Source: Deltaproteobacteria bacterium
Lineage (GTDB): Bacteria > Desulfobacterota > GWC2-55-46 > DRQE01
Direction: 5' to 3'
DNA: 43,105 bases
Assembly (NCBI GenBank): GCA_015492495.1
Contig: WGEY01000009.1
Location: 1-43,105 of the forward strand
Below the pieces are notes generated by a model, which was not told the origin of the DNA, searched no databases, and saw only the letters and a list, made by a program, of their open reading frames with translations. This document shows positions 18,515 to 28,721 of the stretch, piece by piece (the first letter of the stretch is position 1; the number at the start of each line of letters is the position of its first letter). A program made the position numbers and the translations under genes.

Positions 18515-18991
18515 CTATACAACGCCCTTCAGAACCTTCTTATCCTCCTCGACTATTATGCGGTATATATCTTCCCTGGTCGATGCCTTGACGAGCTTCC
18601 TGCGGAAGACACCATCCTTCAGCAGGCGCGATATGCTGGACAGGACCTTCAGGTGAACCACCGCCGAGTTCTCAGGGGCGACTATCAGGAAAAAGATGTG
18701 CACGGGCCTGTTGTCCATGGAATGAAAGTCCACGCCCTTCTTGCTCCTCCCGAATGCCACGACTATCCCGTCTATGCCCTTCACCTTGGCATGGGGGATC
18801 GCAACCCCGTGCCCTATACCTGTGCTGCCCAGCTTTTCCCTCTCCAGAAGGACCTCGAGAAGATCCTCCCTTTTAAGGCCGTCCACCTTGGATGCCAGGA
18901 GTTCTGCCATCTCGTCAAGCGCAGCCCGCTTCTCGCGCGCCTTGAGATCGGGCATTATGTATTCTTTGCTAAGAACGTCTGATACCCTCAT
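18515..18991 (-). CDS. ptsN: PTS IIA fructose/nitrogen-type protein
   Basis: LLEREKLGSTGIGHGVAIPHAK. Start chosen at MRVSDVLS. Confidence 0.9.
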   Translation of the reverse strand: MRVSDVLSKEYIMPDLKAREKRAALDEMAELLASKVDGLKREDLLEVLLEREKLGSTGIGHGVAIPHAKVKGIDGIVVAFGRSKKGVDFHSMDNRPVHIFFLIVAPENSAVVHLKVLSSISRLLKDGVFRRKLVKASTREDIYRIIVEEDKKVLKGVV

Positions 18992-19032
18992 AGCGTTATT
19001 CTTTCCGGATTTATGGCGACGCAGCGGTCGCG

Positions 19033-19569
19033 TCATTTGGTACGAGCCTCTATGAGCCCCAGGTTGCCGTCATCGCGCCTGTACAGTACGTTAATATTGC
19101 TCGTTTCCGCATCGGTAAATACGAGAAAGTCCCGGTTGTCGATCTCAAGCTGCATGGTCGCCTCCTCTATGCTCATGGGCTTTGCAAAGAGGTTCTCCGT
19201 CTCTACGATCCGTCTCCCGGCTGGTGGAGCCGCTTCACCGGACGTGGTGTACCTCACGCTCGCCTCCTCCGGGTTGTTGAACTTATGCTTCTTCACCTTT
19301 TCCTTGTGCTTTCTGACCTGCTTTTCGAGCTTGTCGACGAGGAGATCTATGGCCGAGTACATCTCCTCGGTCTCCTCCTGCGCCTTGATGGAAAGGTCCT
19401 TCGCGACTATCGTGGCCTCGGCGATGTGCCGTATCTTCTCGACCGACAGAACCCAATGGATCTCTGCCGGCTCTCCAAGGTACTTCTCAAGCCTCTGCGA
19501 CTTCTGCTCGGCGTAGTTTTTCAATGCTTCGCTCGATTCCATGTGCCTGAAAGTAACGTTCACCTGCAT
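19033..19569 (-). CDS. hpf: Ribosome hibernation-promoting factor, long form
   Basis: N-terminal RaiA/HPF domain plus C-terminal KPMSIEEATMQLEIDNRDFLVFTDAETSNINVLYRRDDGNLGLIE domain. Start chosen at MQVNVTFRH. Confidence 0.93.
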   Translation of the reverse strand: MQVNVTFRHMESSEALKNYAEQKSQRLEKYLGEPAEIHWVLSVEKIRHIAEATIVAKDLSIKAQEETEEMYSAIDLLVDKLEKQVRKHKEKVKKHKFNNPEEASVRYTTSGEAAPPAGRRIVETENLFAKPMSIEEATMQLEIDNRDFLVFTDAETSNINVLYRRDDGNLGLIEARTK

Positions 19570-19654
19570 ACCGAACCCTCCGCTTTCATGTAATTGGTTA
19601 TCCGTAACCGCAGACATCCCTCAACGGCCGCATGCCGCCGGTTATACCCTGAAA

Positions 19655-21094
19655 TCAGTAATGCCTCTTGCGCCTGCTCGACGACAGGAAGCCGAGTTCT
19701 TCGCGGTACTTGGCCGCGGTCCGTCTGGCAAGGACCACTCCCGATTCCTTGAGCTTCGCAACAATCTGCTGATCGCTCAGCGGGTGTCTGGGGTCTTCGT
19801 TTTCGATGATGTCCTTGATCTTGTTCTTTATGTACTCCGCCGTAATATCGCTTCCATCGGCCCTGCTCATTCCGGTTGAGAAGAAGTACTTGAGCTCGAA
19901 TATCCCCCTCGGTGTCTGTGCGTACTTGTTCGTTGTAACCCGGCTGATGGTGGACTCGTGCATGCCTATGTCTTCGGCCACGTCCTTCAGCACGAGGGGC
20001 TTGAGATACATAAGCCCCCTGTCGAGAAAATCCCTCTGGAACTTAACTATGCTCTCGGCCACCCTCTTCAGGGTCCTCTGCCTCTGGTGCACGCTCTTTA
20101 TGAGCCAGATCGCCGCCCTCAGCCTCTCCTGGATGTACCCCTTTGCATCAGAACCGTCGCTCCCCCCGTTGTTGCTGAGCATGCTTCTGTAGTACGGACT
20201 TATCCTCAACCTCGGCATGCCGTCGTCATTCAGAAAAACCACGTATTCGCCGCCGACCTTCTCTATGAAGACATCGGGCACAATGACCCTGGCCTCGTCC
20301 GTTCCGAAGCCTGAACCCGGCATGGGGGTCAGCCTGCGTGTTATAATCATCGCCGCCTCGGCGACCTTCTCAACAGGCACACCGGCCTCTTTTGCGATGG
20401 CCTTGTAGTTCCTGTTCGCAAGATGCTCAAGGTGCCTTTCGATGATCTCCTCCACCAGGGGCTCTCTCTGTGGCAGGCGCCTCGCCTGTATCAAGAGACA
20501 CTCCCGTGTGGTCCTTGCGCACACACCGGGTGGATCGAAGCCATGGATCACATCGAGGACCTTTTTGACCTCGCCAGCATCAACCCCCATAAGACCGGCC
20601 ACCTCTTCTACGGTCGCATCCTTGACGGCCTCTTCGTCGAGGACCCCGCCGCCCTCAACTATTCTCAGATAGCCGTGCTCATCTATGTTGCCTATCAAGA
20701 ACTCGCCTATCTTCCTCTCCCTGTCATTCAGTGGAGCGTCATTCAGCTGCCAGAGGAGGTAATCCTTAAGGCTCGTGCCGGTCGAAGCGGCCTTTTCAAA
20801 AAAGCCGTCTTCATCCCTCTCGCTGAAGTCCAGCACAGGTCCCTTGCTGTCCTCAGACTCTTCTATGTACTCCTGCCATTCCACCTCGTGCTTTTCTTCC
20901 TCGGATCGCGGCGGGGCCTCTGCGTCGGTCATGCCGCCGGATTCCTCGAGCACGGGGTTTTTTTCAAGCTCCTGCCTTACAACCTCAACAAGCTCCTGCC
21001 GTGACAGCTGCAGGAGCTTGATTGCAAGCCTCAACTGCGGGGTCAACAGAAGCTTCTGCGTCAGCCTTAATTCCTGTTTCAGTTCATATGCCAT
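19655..21094 (-). CDS. rpoN: RNA polymerase sigma-54 factor
   Basis: Q/L-rich region I and C-terminal RpoN box ARRTAAKYREELGFLSSSRRK. Confidence 0.97.
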   Translation of the reverse strand: MAYELKQELRLTQKLLLTPQLRLAIKLLQLSRQELVEVVRQELEKNPVLEESGGMTDAEAPPRSEEEKHEVEWQEYIEESEDSKGPVLDFSERDEDGFFEKAASTGTSLKDYLLWQLNDAPLNDRERKIGEFLIGNIDEHGYLRIVEGGGVLDEEAVKDATVEEVAGLMGVDAGEVKKVLDVIHGFDPPGVCARTTRECLLIQARRLPQREPLVEEIIERHLEHLANRNYKAIAKEAGVPVEKVAEAAMIITRRLTPMPGSGFGTDEARVIVPDVFIEKVGGEYVVFLNDDGMPRLRISPYYRSMLSNNGGSDGSDAKGYIQERLRAAIWLIKSVHQRQRTLKRVAESIVKFQRDFLDRGLMYLKPLVLKDVAEDIGMHESTISRVTTNKYAQTPRGIFELKYFFSTGMSRADGSDITAEYIKNKIKDIIENEDPRHPLSDQQIVAKLKESGVVLARRTAAKYREELGFLSSSRRKRHY

Positions 21095-21124
21095 GGTCTC
21101 AAACCGATATCAGGGTCTCTCTAT

Positions 21125-21153
21125 ACTATAACCCAAGTACATCGGTCTATAAA
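21125..21153 (-). promoter_or_regulatory. Candidate sigma-70-type promoter upstream of rpoN
   Basis: Minus strand TTTATA-17 nt-TATAGT. Confidence 0.4.
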
Positions 21154-21316
21154 GCCGTTTTTTAAGCCCATCGCCTCAGGCTGCAGCGGATCTTAAACCG
21201 TATACGCAGAGCTGCGGTCCCATTGAAAGCCCGGAGTGAAGGCCCAAAGCCCCCGGTTGTAAGGGAGCTTCAAATTTTACAGACCTTACAACCCGACCGC
21301 TCCGCAGCGCGCAACC

Positions 21317-22039
21317 CTACATCCTGAACCTCTCTCCCAGATACACCTCTCTCACCCGCTGGCTCGAAAGGATCTCATCCGGCCTGCCCGACTTCAGGAT
21401 CGTACCCTTGTCTATGATGTAGGCCCTGTCGCATATTCCCAGGGTGGCCCCGACGTTGTGGTCTGTTATCAGTATGCCTATGCCCTTTTCCTTCAACGCC
21501 ACGACTATATCCTGTATATCGCCCACGGCGATCGGGTCGATGCCGGAAAACGGCTCGTCGAGCAGAAGAAACGACGGGGAGTTTACCAGCGCCCTTGCTA
21601 TCTCGACCCTTCTCCTTTCCCCGCCGGAAAGGGCGTACCCCTTGACAGAGGCTATGTGGAGGATGCCGAGTTCCTCAAGGAGCGCTCTCTCCCGCCTTAG
21701 CATCTCCTCCTGCGGCAGGTCGTGGAACTCCAGGATGGCCCTTATATTCTCGGCGACCGTGAGTTTTCTGAATACCGAATGCTCCTGCGGCAGGTAGCCT
21801 ATCCCGCGCCTCGCCCTCTCATACATCGGAACACCGGTCAGGTCCTCCCCGTCGAGGTACACCTTGCCGCTGTCAGGGACGATCAGGCCCACGATCATAT
21901 AGAAGGTCGTGGTCTTGCCGGCCCCGTTCGGACCGAGGAGCCCCACGACCTCACCGGAGTTGACGGAAAGCGTAACGCCATCCACCACCCTCCTTCCCTT
22001 GAAGGACTTAACGAGACCCTCTACACCGAAACTCTTCAC
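21317..22039 (-). CDS. lptB: LPS export ABC transporter ATP-binding protein
   Basis: [47 protein letters not shown]. Confidence 0.97.
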   Translation of the reverse strand: MKSFGVEGLVKSFKGRRVVDGVTLSVNSGEVVGLLGPNGAGKTTTFYMIVGLIVPDSGKVYLDGEDLTGVPMYERARRGIGYLPQEHSVFRKLTVAENIRAILEFHDLPQEEMLRRERALLEELGILHIASVKGYALSGGERRRVEIARALVNSPSFLLLDEPFSGIDPIAVGDIQDIVVALKEKGIGILITDHNVGATLGICDRAYIIDKGTILKSGRPDEILSSQRVREVYLGERFRM

Positions 22040-22598
22040 TCTCCAAACTTTCCGAGCACTCTTTGTGCCGCATTATCAGCGCCCTGACCCGCTCGCCCTT
22101 GCGCCCCTCAACCCGTATATTGTCGCTGTCGAGGTAAAATGTAATCCTTTCACCACGCACTATGTCAGAGCACTGTTTGGCGGCTGCGTGGCCTGTAATA
22201 ACCAGGGTCCTATCGAGCCTGTTGAACACAGCCCTGTCTCCCTTTGCCCTTTTGCCCTCCTGGACTACCCTGACATTTCCCTTGGCCACTATCTCCTTTA
22301 TCTCTTCGGCGTCGTCGTAATAAACATAAAGCTCGTCGCTGCAGACGGTATAATCCTCCTCGGCTACAACGTCACCGCGGAATATAACAAGCCTTTTTTT
22401 CCGCTCGGCCTCCATCGTATCGGAGGTAACCCTTATGGTCTTCGTGGTCTTCAGGCCGGAGCCATCGGCTTCATCCGCCGCCACGGCTGAAAGGCGCAAG
22501 GCCGGCAGGAGAAGCAAAACCGCCAGGATGATTAAAAGGGCCGGTGGTCCGGCACACCCCGCCCTCCCCTCGGCCGGAAGTCCTTCAGATAACCGCAT
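22008..22598 (-). CDS. lptA: LptA-like LPS transport periplasmic protein
   Basis: Signal peptide then OstA-like repeats ([40 protein letters not shown]); between lptB and lptC. Confidence 0.88.
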   Translation of the reverse strand: MRLSEGLPAEGRAGCAGPPALLIILAVLLLLPALRLSAVAADEADGSGLKTTKTIRVTSDTMEAERKKRLVIFRGDVVAEEDYTVCSDELYVYYDDAEEIKEIVAKGNVRVVQEGKRAKGDRAVFNRLDRTLVITGHAAAKQCSDIVRGERITFYLDSDNIRVEGRKGERVRALIMRHKECSESLESEEFRCRGSR

Positions 22599-23139
22599 CC
22601 TTGAGTACCGTCCTTACATCCTTCAAGACATTCAACCTTTCCGTATCGATCTCCATCATGAAGCCGACCCCTGTCACATCCATCCTGTCGGAGGTGAGAT
22701 GGAAACGGCGATCCGTGGTCACCGTACGGTCCCTGCTCGAATACATGAGATAATCGGTTTCGAGCGTAAAATCCCCGTCCGAAACAACGGTCACATCACC
22801 CCTCACCGTTATGTCACCGGAACCGGTGCCGTAGGTGCCTTCACGCCCCTTGAGCGTATAGCGTATGCCGTCCTTCGTATAATAGACGAGCCTCACGTTC
22901 TTAAGAAGCAACTGGTCCGACGCCTCAAGCCGTGTAGCCGAATCCGCCTCGAGCTCCCATTCACGCCGCCCGTCCCTGGTTCCGGAATACCGGACCTTCT
23001 TGAGCGTAGCCCCGTCCATGTCGGATACGGAAAACTCGTAAACCCTTTTCAGCTTGAAGCTGACAAAGACCGTGGCGATAAGACCGGCTATGGATAACGC
23101 TACAAAGGCGAACAGGAGTACGCGCAAGTGTCTTTTCAT
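22585..23139 (-). CDS. lptC: LPS export system protein LptC
   Basis: Single N-terminal TM; YEFSVSDMDGATLKKVRYSGTRDGRREWELEADSA; operon position. Confidence 0.85.
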   Translation of the reverse strand: MKRHLRVLLFAFVALSIAGLIATVFVSFKLKRVYEFSVSDMDGATLKKVRYSGTRDGRREWELEADSATRLEASDQLLLKNVRLVYYTKDGIRYTLKGREGTYGTGSGDITVRGDVTVVSDGDFTLETDYLMYSSRDRTVTTDRRFHLTSDRMDVTGVGFMMEIDTERLNVLKDVRTVLKDAVI

Positions 23140-23266
23140 GACCGAGTAAACAACCCCTGATACCCTCCCTTATCGCCCCAAACAAAAAAAGAGCCCGAAA
23201 ATCACGCTCATGAATACGACAAAAACAATACCCGGGCGGTGTAAGATGGCGATCTTCCAAGTAAAA

Positions 23267-23296
23267 ATTATATCACCGGCCCAGGGAGGGTGTAAA
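23267..23296 (-). promoter_or_regulatory. Strong candidate sigma-70 promoter for lptC-lptA-lptB
   Basis: Minus strand TTTACA (23291-23296), 18-nt spacer, TATAAT (23267-23272). Confidence 0.65.
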
Positions 23297-23301
23297 GTTT
23301 T

Positions 23302-23841
23302 TTATCCCTCGTAGGGCTCCATGACATCCTGCCATCTGCCCTTGATTCTCAGAACAACTTCAACAACTTCTCTGACAGCGCCCCTGCCTCCGGACGCACG
23401 TGTCACATAGTCAACCCTCTGCTTCACCTCTTCCACGGCGTCATTCACGGCAACGGAGAAGCCCACCCTCCTGAGCACGGGAAGGTCCACGAGGTCGTCT
23501 CCCACGTAGGCGGTCTCCAAGGGGTCAAGGCCAGTCCTCTTCAAAAGGTCCTCGTACGCTTCGAGCTTCCTGAGGCTTCCCTGATACACGTGCGTTATGC
23601 CAAGCTCCCCGCACCTGCGCACGAGCGCCGCGGAGCTTCTCGATGTAATGACGGCGCAGTCGATACCGCACCTCTTGAGCAGTTTTATGCCGTGGCCGTC
23701 CTTCACGTTGAAGCTCTTTATCTCCGTCCCGTCGTCACTGTAGCTTATACTGCCGTCCGTCATGACCCCGTCGACATCCAGGATCAAGATCCTGACCGGT
23801 TCAACCTTCTTCACCAACTCTTCGGGAAAATCCACCGCCAT
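23302..23841 (-). CDS. kdsC: KDO-8-phosphate phosphatase (HAD family)
   Basis: ILDVDGVMTDGSISYSDDGTEIKSFNVKDGHGIKLL. Confidence 0.93.
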   Translation of the reverse strand: MAVDFPEELVKKVEPVRILILDVDGVMTDGSISYSDDGTEIKSFNVKDGHGIKLLKRCGIDCAVITSRSSAALVRRCGELGITHVYQGSLRKLEAYEDLLKRTGLDPLETAYVGDDLVDLPVLRRVGFSVAVNDAVEEVKQRVDYVTRASGGRGAVREVVEVVLRIKGRWQDVMEPYEG

Positions 23842-23859
23842 CTTGCCGTTTCCTTTCTG

Positions 23860-25980
23860 CTACACGGACTCGATCTTCACGGATAATGTAAAACCTCCTG
23901 CGCCGGACAGCAGGGTATCGACGGGAATGAGAAACACGAGGGACGAGCCCTGGTAGTTTCTCTCGAAGCCGGCCTCGGAAAGCGACACGGTCTCTATGGG
24001 GTACCTCCACAGCACCACGGGCCTGTCCACGGCGAAGGTTATCCTCAATGAGCTGAAGCCGTCTACCATCGAAACCTTAGCTATATCCGAAAGCTCACCG
24101 ATGGAGCCCAGACCCGTCTCCTTTACAACAGAAGAGCCGGTGAACTCATAACGGCACTCAGGCCCTTCGCAGCCCGGCAGGCACAGGTTGAACTCCACGC
24201 CGAGCCTGATCCCGGCTACGTGCCGTGGCGCATCCTTTCCCAGCCCCTCCAGGGTGTAACGAACCGAGAAGGAATCTCTCCCGGCAAAGCCGACCTCCTT
24301 CGCTACCGAGAAAGGCTGCTCGCAGAGCGTGCCGCTCCTCTCGAACCGCAACCTGTCCCCCTCTATGGCGAAGTCGTATGCCCCGTCATAAAAGTCTCCG
24401 AGATCCCTGAACCTGGAGGCCGAGTGATCTTCAACGCCTGCGTCCTCACCCACAAAGAGCTCCCTCAGGGACGCCCTGCGCACGGTGTCGAACCTGAGGT
24501 ATCTTTCAAGCCCCTGCTCCTTCACCAGGACGGTATCGTGTATGCTTCTCGCTTCCCCCGCCGAGCCGGCCGTCCCTGCCTTCTCGAGCTTCATGTGGTA
24601 CCCTTCGAACCACCTGGACAGGGTGTTTGAGAGGTTCACCGCGCCCGGCTTCCAGTCGATCTCAACGAGGCTCCCGCCCCTGCGGGGACTGAAAAAGAGG
24701 TTTATGAGGTCCGTAGACATTATAACCTCATCATGCATGTCCGCATCCATGTCAACGGCCCTGATACATACCTTTTCATCGCACGCACCGATAAGGCCCT
24801 CGGCCCTGAGGAGGTTCTCATACACTCTGGTTCTCAGATGCGGCAGATACAATCCGCCGAAGACACCGTGCCAGTAGGCGTCGTTGCACTGCGCCCTGTA
24901 GAGGTGGGTACGGGCATCCTCCAGCACACGGTCCCCTTCCTCGTCCACCCGGGGCTCCGCGGAGGCCAGCCTTTCACTGACCATCAGCATCCTCTTGTGC
25001 ATCCAGTCGGCCTCGGGATACTTCGAAAGGAAGTTCCTCCACGTGCCTCCCTGAAAGAACCTCAGTATGCCCTCACCGTCCTTCCACGACTTTATATCCT
25101 CTCTGAGGGTGAGGTATTCGAATGACGCCTCGGCCGGCAGGGCCCACTCGCCCATCTCCATGTACGAGGTCGTAGGCAGGTAGACCCTGCCGAGCGGTTC
25201 AACGCCGTCGGCGTACTCGGAGAAGGTAACCGGCTTGAGCCAGTCACCGAGCTCCTCTATCTTCGAAAGGAAGCTTTCGAGCCACCCCTCGTCATAGACC
25301 CATTTGTCCGTACCGGGCCATATACCGAACTTTTCACCGTCGTCTGCGAATATCGCCACCCCGTCCTTCGATCCGTTCCGGTCCACGCCTTCCAGATATT
25401 CCGCAAGCCTCTCCACCGGTTCAAACGGTATGAGGTATCTGAGCCTCTCGCTTCCGGGAAAGACCTTGACCGCGCGCCCCAGGTCTTCGGTGACGTAGTA
25501 GCCGAAGAGCTCATCCCTCTTGAGGCCCGATTTTATGAAGTGGAAGTCATCCACAACAACGTACTCTATGCCCGCATCCCTGAGGCAAAAGGGCAGCGTA
25601 GGGTCCCAGACCCTCTCGGCGAGCCAGACCCCCCTTGGACGCGTACCGAAGAGCCGTTCGATCCTCTCGCTCATCATCAAGATCTGCCCCCTCCTGTCGC
25701 GCGGGGGAATCACCGCGAGTATCGGCTCATAGTAGCCGCCGCCCATGATCTCTACCTGTCCGCGCTCGACCATGGACTTGAGCATCTCCAGGTACTCCGG
25801 ATGGTGCTCCACGAGCCAGTCAAGGAGAAAGCCGGAGGTATGAAAGGAGAGCTTCAAGGAGGGCCTTTCATGGAGCATCTTCAGGAACGGCTCGTAGGCC
25901 GTTACGTACGCATCTTCGACGACATGGTCGAAGTTGCCAACCGGCTGATGGTTATGGACACAGAATATAAAATAAGTCAT
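23860..25980 (-). CDS. GH57 family 4-alpha-glucanotransferase/alpha-amylase-like protein
   Basis: VHNHQPVGNFD, GGGYYEPILAVIP, WLAERVWDPTLP, FADDGEKFGIWPGT, plus C-terminal DUF1925/1926-like region. Start at MTYFIF (ATGA overlap with glcF); the longer ORF start is spurious. Confidence 0.92.
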   Translation of the reverse strand: MTYFIFCVHNHQPVGNFDHVVEDAYVTAYEPFLKMLHERPSLKLSFHTSGFLLDWLVEHHPEYLEMLKSMVERGQVEIMGGGYYEPILAVIPPRDRRGQILMMSERIERLFGTRPRGVWLAERVWDPTLPFCLRDAGIEYVVVDDFHFIKSGLKRDELFGYYVTEDLGRAVKVFPGSERLRYLIPFEPVERLAEYLEGVDRNGSKDGVAIFADDGEKFGIWPGTDKWVYDEGWLESFLSKIEELGDWLKPVTFSEYADGVEPLGRVYLPTTSYMEMGEWALPAEASFEYLTLREDIKSWKDGEGILRFFQGGTWRNFLSKYPEADWMHKRMLMVSERLASAEPRVDEEGDRVLEDARTHLYRAQCNDAYWHGVFGGLYLPHLRTRVYENLLRAEGLIGACDEKVCIRAVDMDADMHDEVIMSTDLINLFFSPRRGGSLVEIDWKPGAVNLSNTLSRWFEGYHMKLEKAGTAGSAGEARSIHDTVLVKEQGLERYLRFDTVRRASLRELFVGEDAGVEDHSASRFRDLGDFYDGAYDFAIEGDRLRFERSGTLCEQPFSVAKEVGFAGRDSFSVRYTLEGLGKDAPRHVAGIRLGVEFNLCLPGCEGPECRYEFTGSSVVKETGLGSIGELSDIAKVSMVDGFSSLRITFAVDRPVVLWRYPIETVSLSEAGFERNYQGSSLVFLIPVDTLLSGAGGFTLSVKIESV

Positions 25981-27242
25981 AAGAGTTCTACCACATGAAC
26001 CACTTTCGCCCTGACACCGTAACGGTGCAGTGCGTCCTTGAGCTGAATGATGCAACCTGGACAGGCGGTCGCGACTACATCGGCCCCGCAGCCGCGCACC
26101 CCTTCGGCCTTCTTCCGGGCTATCTCCATCGAGAGTTCGTAGTTGCTGAATGCCAGCCCGCCGCCGAGTCCGCAACACTTGCACGGATTCTTCATCCCTT
26201 TGAACCTGAGACCCGTCTTCTCGAGCAAAAGCCTCGGCTCCTCGCTTATCCCCTGGTACTTCCGCAGGTGGCATGGATCATGGTAGGTGACCACCCTGTC
26301 CCCTGAGCCTTCGCCGGCCCTGCCCTTGTACGAAAGGATCCCCTCAAGGAGCTCGGTGATATCCTTAACCCTGGAAGAAAACCTCTCGACCCTCGCGCTC
26401 ATACCGTCCTCCTCACCGGAGAGGAGCTCCCTGAAGATGTTCTTAAGGCCGTGGCCGCATGTGGCGCAGGATGTCACTATGTAGTCGTACTCGCCCTGTT
26501 CGAATGCCTCGAGGTTCTTGAGGGCAAGGGACCTCGCGGTCTTGACATCCCCTGTTGAGAGGGCCGGCATGCCGCAGCAGACCTGTCCGGAGGGCACAAC
26601 GACCTCTGCACCGGCCTCCTTGAGAACCCTTACGGTGGACTCTCCGATATCAGGCAGGAGGTAGTTGACGCCGCACCCCACGAAAAAGCCGATCCGCGGC
26701 TTCGAGGAATCACCCTTTGCCTCGGAGAGAGCCCTTACATGGCGCCGGTCCATGAAGAAGACCCCGGCAAGCTCCGGCAGAAGCCTTCCCCCGCCTATGA
26801 AGGGGAGTGAAAACCTGCTTACCAGCCCGTTTTCAACCGAACTGCTCTTGAGGAAGAGCCCCTGGAGCTTGGAGGCAAGCTTCAACGCCCACGGCATGAA
26901 CCTGTCCGAGCTCAGCATGTTCCGCAGCGCAAAGGATGCCACCGGGGAAAGCCCCTCTCGCCTGACATGTTCGGCCCTTGCAGCCATGACGAGTCCCGGC
27001 ACATCGACCCCGTTCGGACAGTTGTTCAGGCAGGACCCGCACAGCGTGCACTCCTTTATGTGCCCCACGTACATCCCGCCTAGCCCTTCCTCGCCCTTGA
27101 GGCTCGCCTCTATGAGGGCCACCCTTCCCCTCGGGCTCGACGGCTCCCTCCTGCGCACGTCGAACGAAGGGCATACGCTTTTGCAGGCCCCGCAACGTAC
27201 GCACTTCAATGCCTCCTTTATATGTTCCTCCAGGCTCTTCAT
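25977..27242 (-). CDS. glcF: Glycolate/lactate oxidase Fe-S subunit
   Basis: Two 4Fe-4S motifs (CVRCGACKSVCP, CTLCGSCLNNCP) and CCG domains (CCGMPALSTGD, CKCCGLGGG). Confidence 0.93.
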   Translation of the reverse strand: MKSLEEHIKEALKCVRCGACKSVCPSFDVRRREPSSPRGRVALIEASLKGEEGLGGMYVGHIKECTLCGSCLNNCPNGVDVPGLVMAARAEHVRREGLSPVASFALRNMLSSDRFMPWALKLASKLQGLFLKSSSVENGLVSRFSLPFIGGGRLLPELAGVFFMDRRHVRALSEAKGDSSKPRIGFFVGCGVNYLLPDIGESTVRVLKEAGAEVVVPSGQVCCGMPALSTGDVKTARSLALKNLEAFEQGEYDYIVTSCATCGHGLKNIFRELLSGEEDGMSARVERFSSRVKDITELLEGILSYKGRAGEGSGDRVVTYHDPCHLRKYQGISEEPRLLLEKTGLRFKGMKNPCKCCGLGGGLAFSNYELSMEIARKKAEGVRGCGADVVATACPGCIIQLKDALHRYGVRAKVVHVVELL

Positions 27243-27265
27243 ACGTGTCTAAACGCACCCCGGTC

Positions 27266-28675
27266 TCAGCCTCTCGGTGCCCCCGTGTCAGGGGAGGGAA
27301 AGATCTTTCCCGGGTTGAGAACGCCGCTGGGGTCAAGGGCACGCTTTATGCGCTTCATGGCCTCTATATCCTGGTCGGTAAGCTCCATGGAGATATAAGG
27401 CGCCTTGGTTATGCCGACACCGTGCTCCCCTGAAATGGTTCCGCCCAGGGCCACGGTAAGGTCGAAGATGTCCCTTACCGCGTCACCGCCTGCCCTTGCC
27501 TCACGCGGGTCGTTCCCGTCCACCATGACGTTTACGTGTATGTTGCCGTCTCCTGCATGGCCGAAGCTCGCTATCACAACCTCCCTTTTACGCGCGATAT
27601 CCTGTATCCCTGATATGAGCTCAACCAGACGCGACCTCGGCACGACCACATCCTCGTTGAGCTTGGTGGGCTTTATCCTCTTCAATGCCGGTGATATGGA
27701 TCTCCTGACCTTCCACAGGTCCTTGACCTCGAACCTGTCCGCAGCCACCCTGAACTCAACTGACCTATTCTCCTTGCAGATACGCTCCACATCGGCCACG
27801 TCCCTTTCCACACCGTCCTCTCTTCCGTCCACCTCGATGAGCAGGACGGCCTCGACCCCGGAAAGGCCGATCTTTGCGAACTCGTCCACGCACCTTATGC
27901 TTACGCTGTCCATTATCTCGAGGGTAGAAGGTATGATCCTCGCGCTTATTATCGCTGAGACGGCCCTTGCCGCATCCTCAAGGCTCGAGAACTTCACAAG
28001 CATCGTCCTGGTGGCCTCAGGAAGCGGCAAGAGGCGCAGGAAGGCCCTTGTTACGACACCCAGGGTGCCCTCGGATCCGACGACAAGCCTTGTGAGGTCA
28101 TACCCAACCACCCCCTTTACCGTCTTCTTGGTACCGGTCATGATTATATCTCCGGTCGGCAGGACGACCTCGAGTCCCAGGACATAATCCCTTGTAACCC
28201 CGTACTTCAGGGCCCTCGGCCCCCCGGCGCACTCCGCGATATTGCCGCCTATGGTGGAGAACTTGAGGCTTGTGGGATCCGGGGGATAGAAGAGCCCCAA
28301 CCCTTCAACTTCGGACTGAAGCTCGCCGGTCACGACCCCTGGCTCCACATCCGCCGTAAGGTTCTCTGTATCAATCCCGCGGATGCTCCTCATCCTCTCG
28401 GTCGAAAGCACCACCCCGCCTTCGACCGGCAGGCTGCCCCCTGTAAACCCGGTACCGGCCCCGCGGGGGACCACGGGAAAGCGCTCGGAGTTGGCCATCT
28501 TGAGTATCAGCGATACCTCTTCGGCCCCGCCCGGGAAGACCACGGCATCCGGTGCGACCGGGTTGTTGGTGGCGTCATAGGAGTAGCAGATGAGGTCCTC
28601 CCTCGCAAAGGACACGTTAGCGGTGCCTGCTATTCTTTCGAGTTCGCTCTTTACCGTATCACTCAGCATGATCAC
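27266..28675 (-). CDS. glcD: FAD-linked glycolate/D-lactate dehydrogenase subunit
   Basis: PVVPRGAGTGFTGGSLPVEGGVV, GGNIAECAGGPRALKYGVTRDYVLGLE, GEHGVGITK. Confidence 0.95.
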   Translation of the reverse strand: MIMLSDTVKSELERIAGTANVSFAREDLICYSYDATNNPVAPDAVVFPGGAEEVSLILKMANSERFPVVPRGAGTGFTGGSLPVEGGVVLSTERMRSIRGIDTENLTADVEPGVVTGELQSEVEGLGLFYPPDPTSLKFSTIGGNIAECAGGPRALKYGVTRDYVLGLEVVLPTGDIIMTGTKKTVKGVVGYDLTRLVVGSEGTLGVVTRAFLRLLPLPEATRTMLVKFSSLEDAARAVSAIISARIIPSTLEIMDSVSIRCVDEFAKIGLSGVEAVLLIEVDGREDGVERDVADVERICKENRSVEFRVAADRFEVKDLWKVRRSISPALKRIKPTKLNEDVVVPRSRLVELISGIQDIARKREVVIASFGHAGDGNIHVNVMVDGNDPREARAGGDAVRDIFDLTVALGGTISGEHGVGITKAPYISMELTDQDIEAMKRIKRALDPSGVLNPGKIFPSPDTGAPRG

Positions 28676-28721
28676 TCAGCATGTTCCGCGACATCCAGGT
28701 ACGGGGCCTCGTCGCCCCGGC

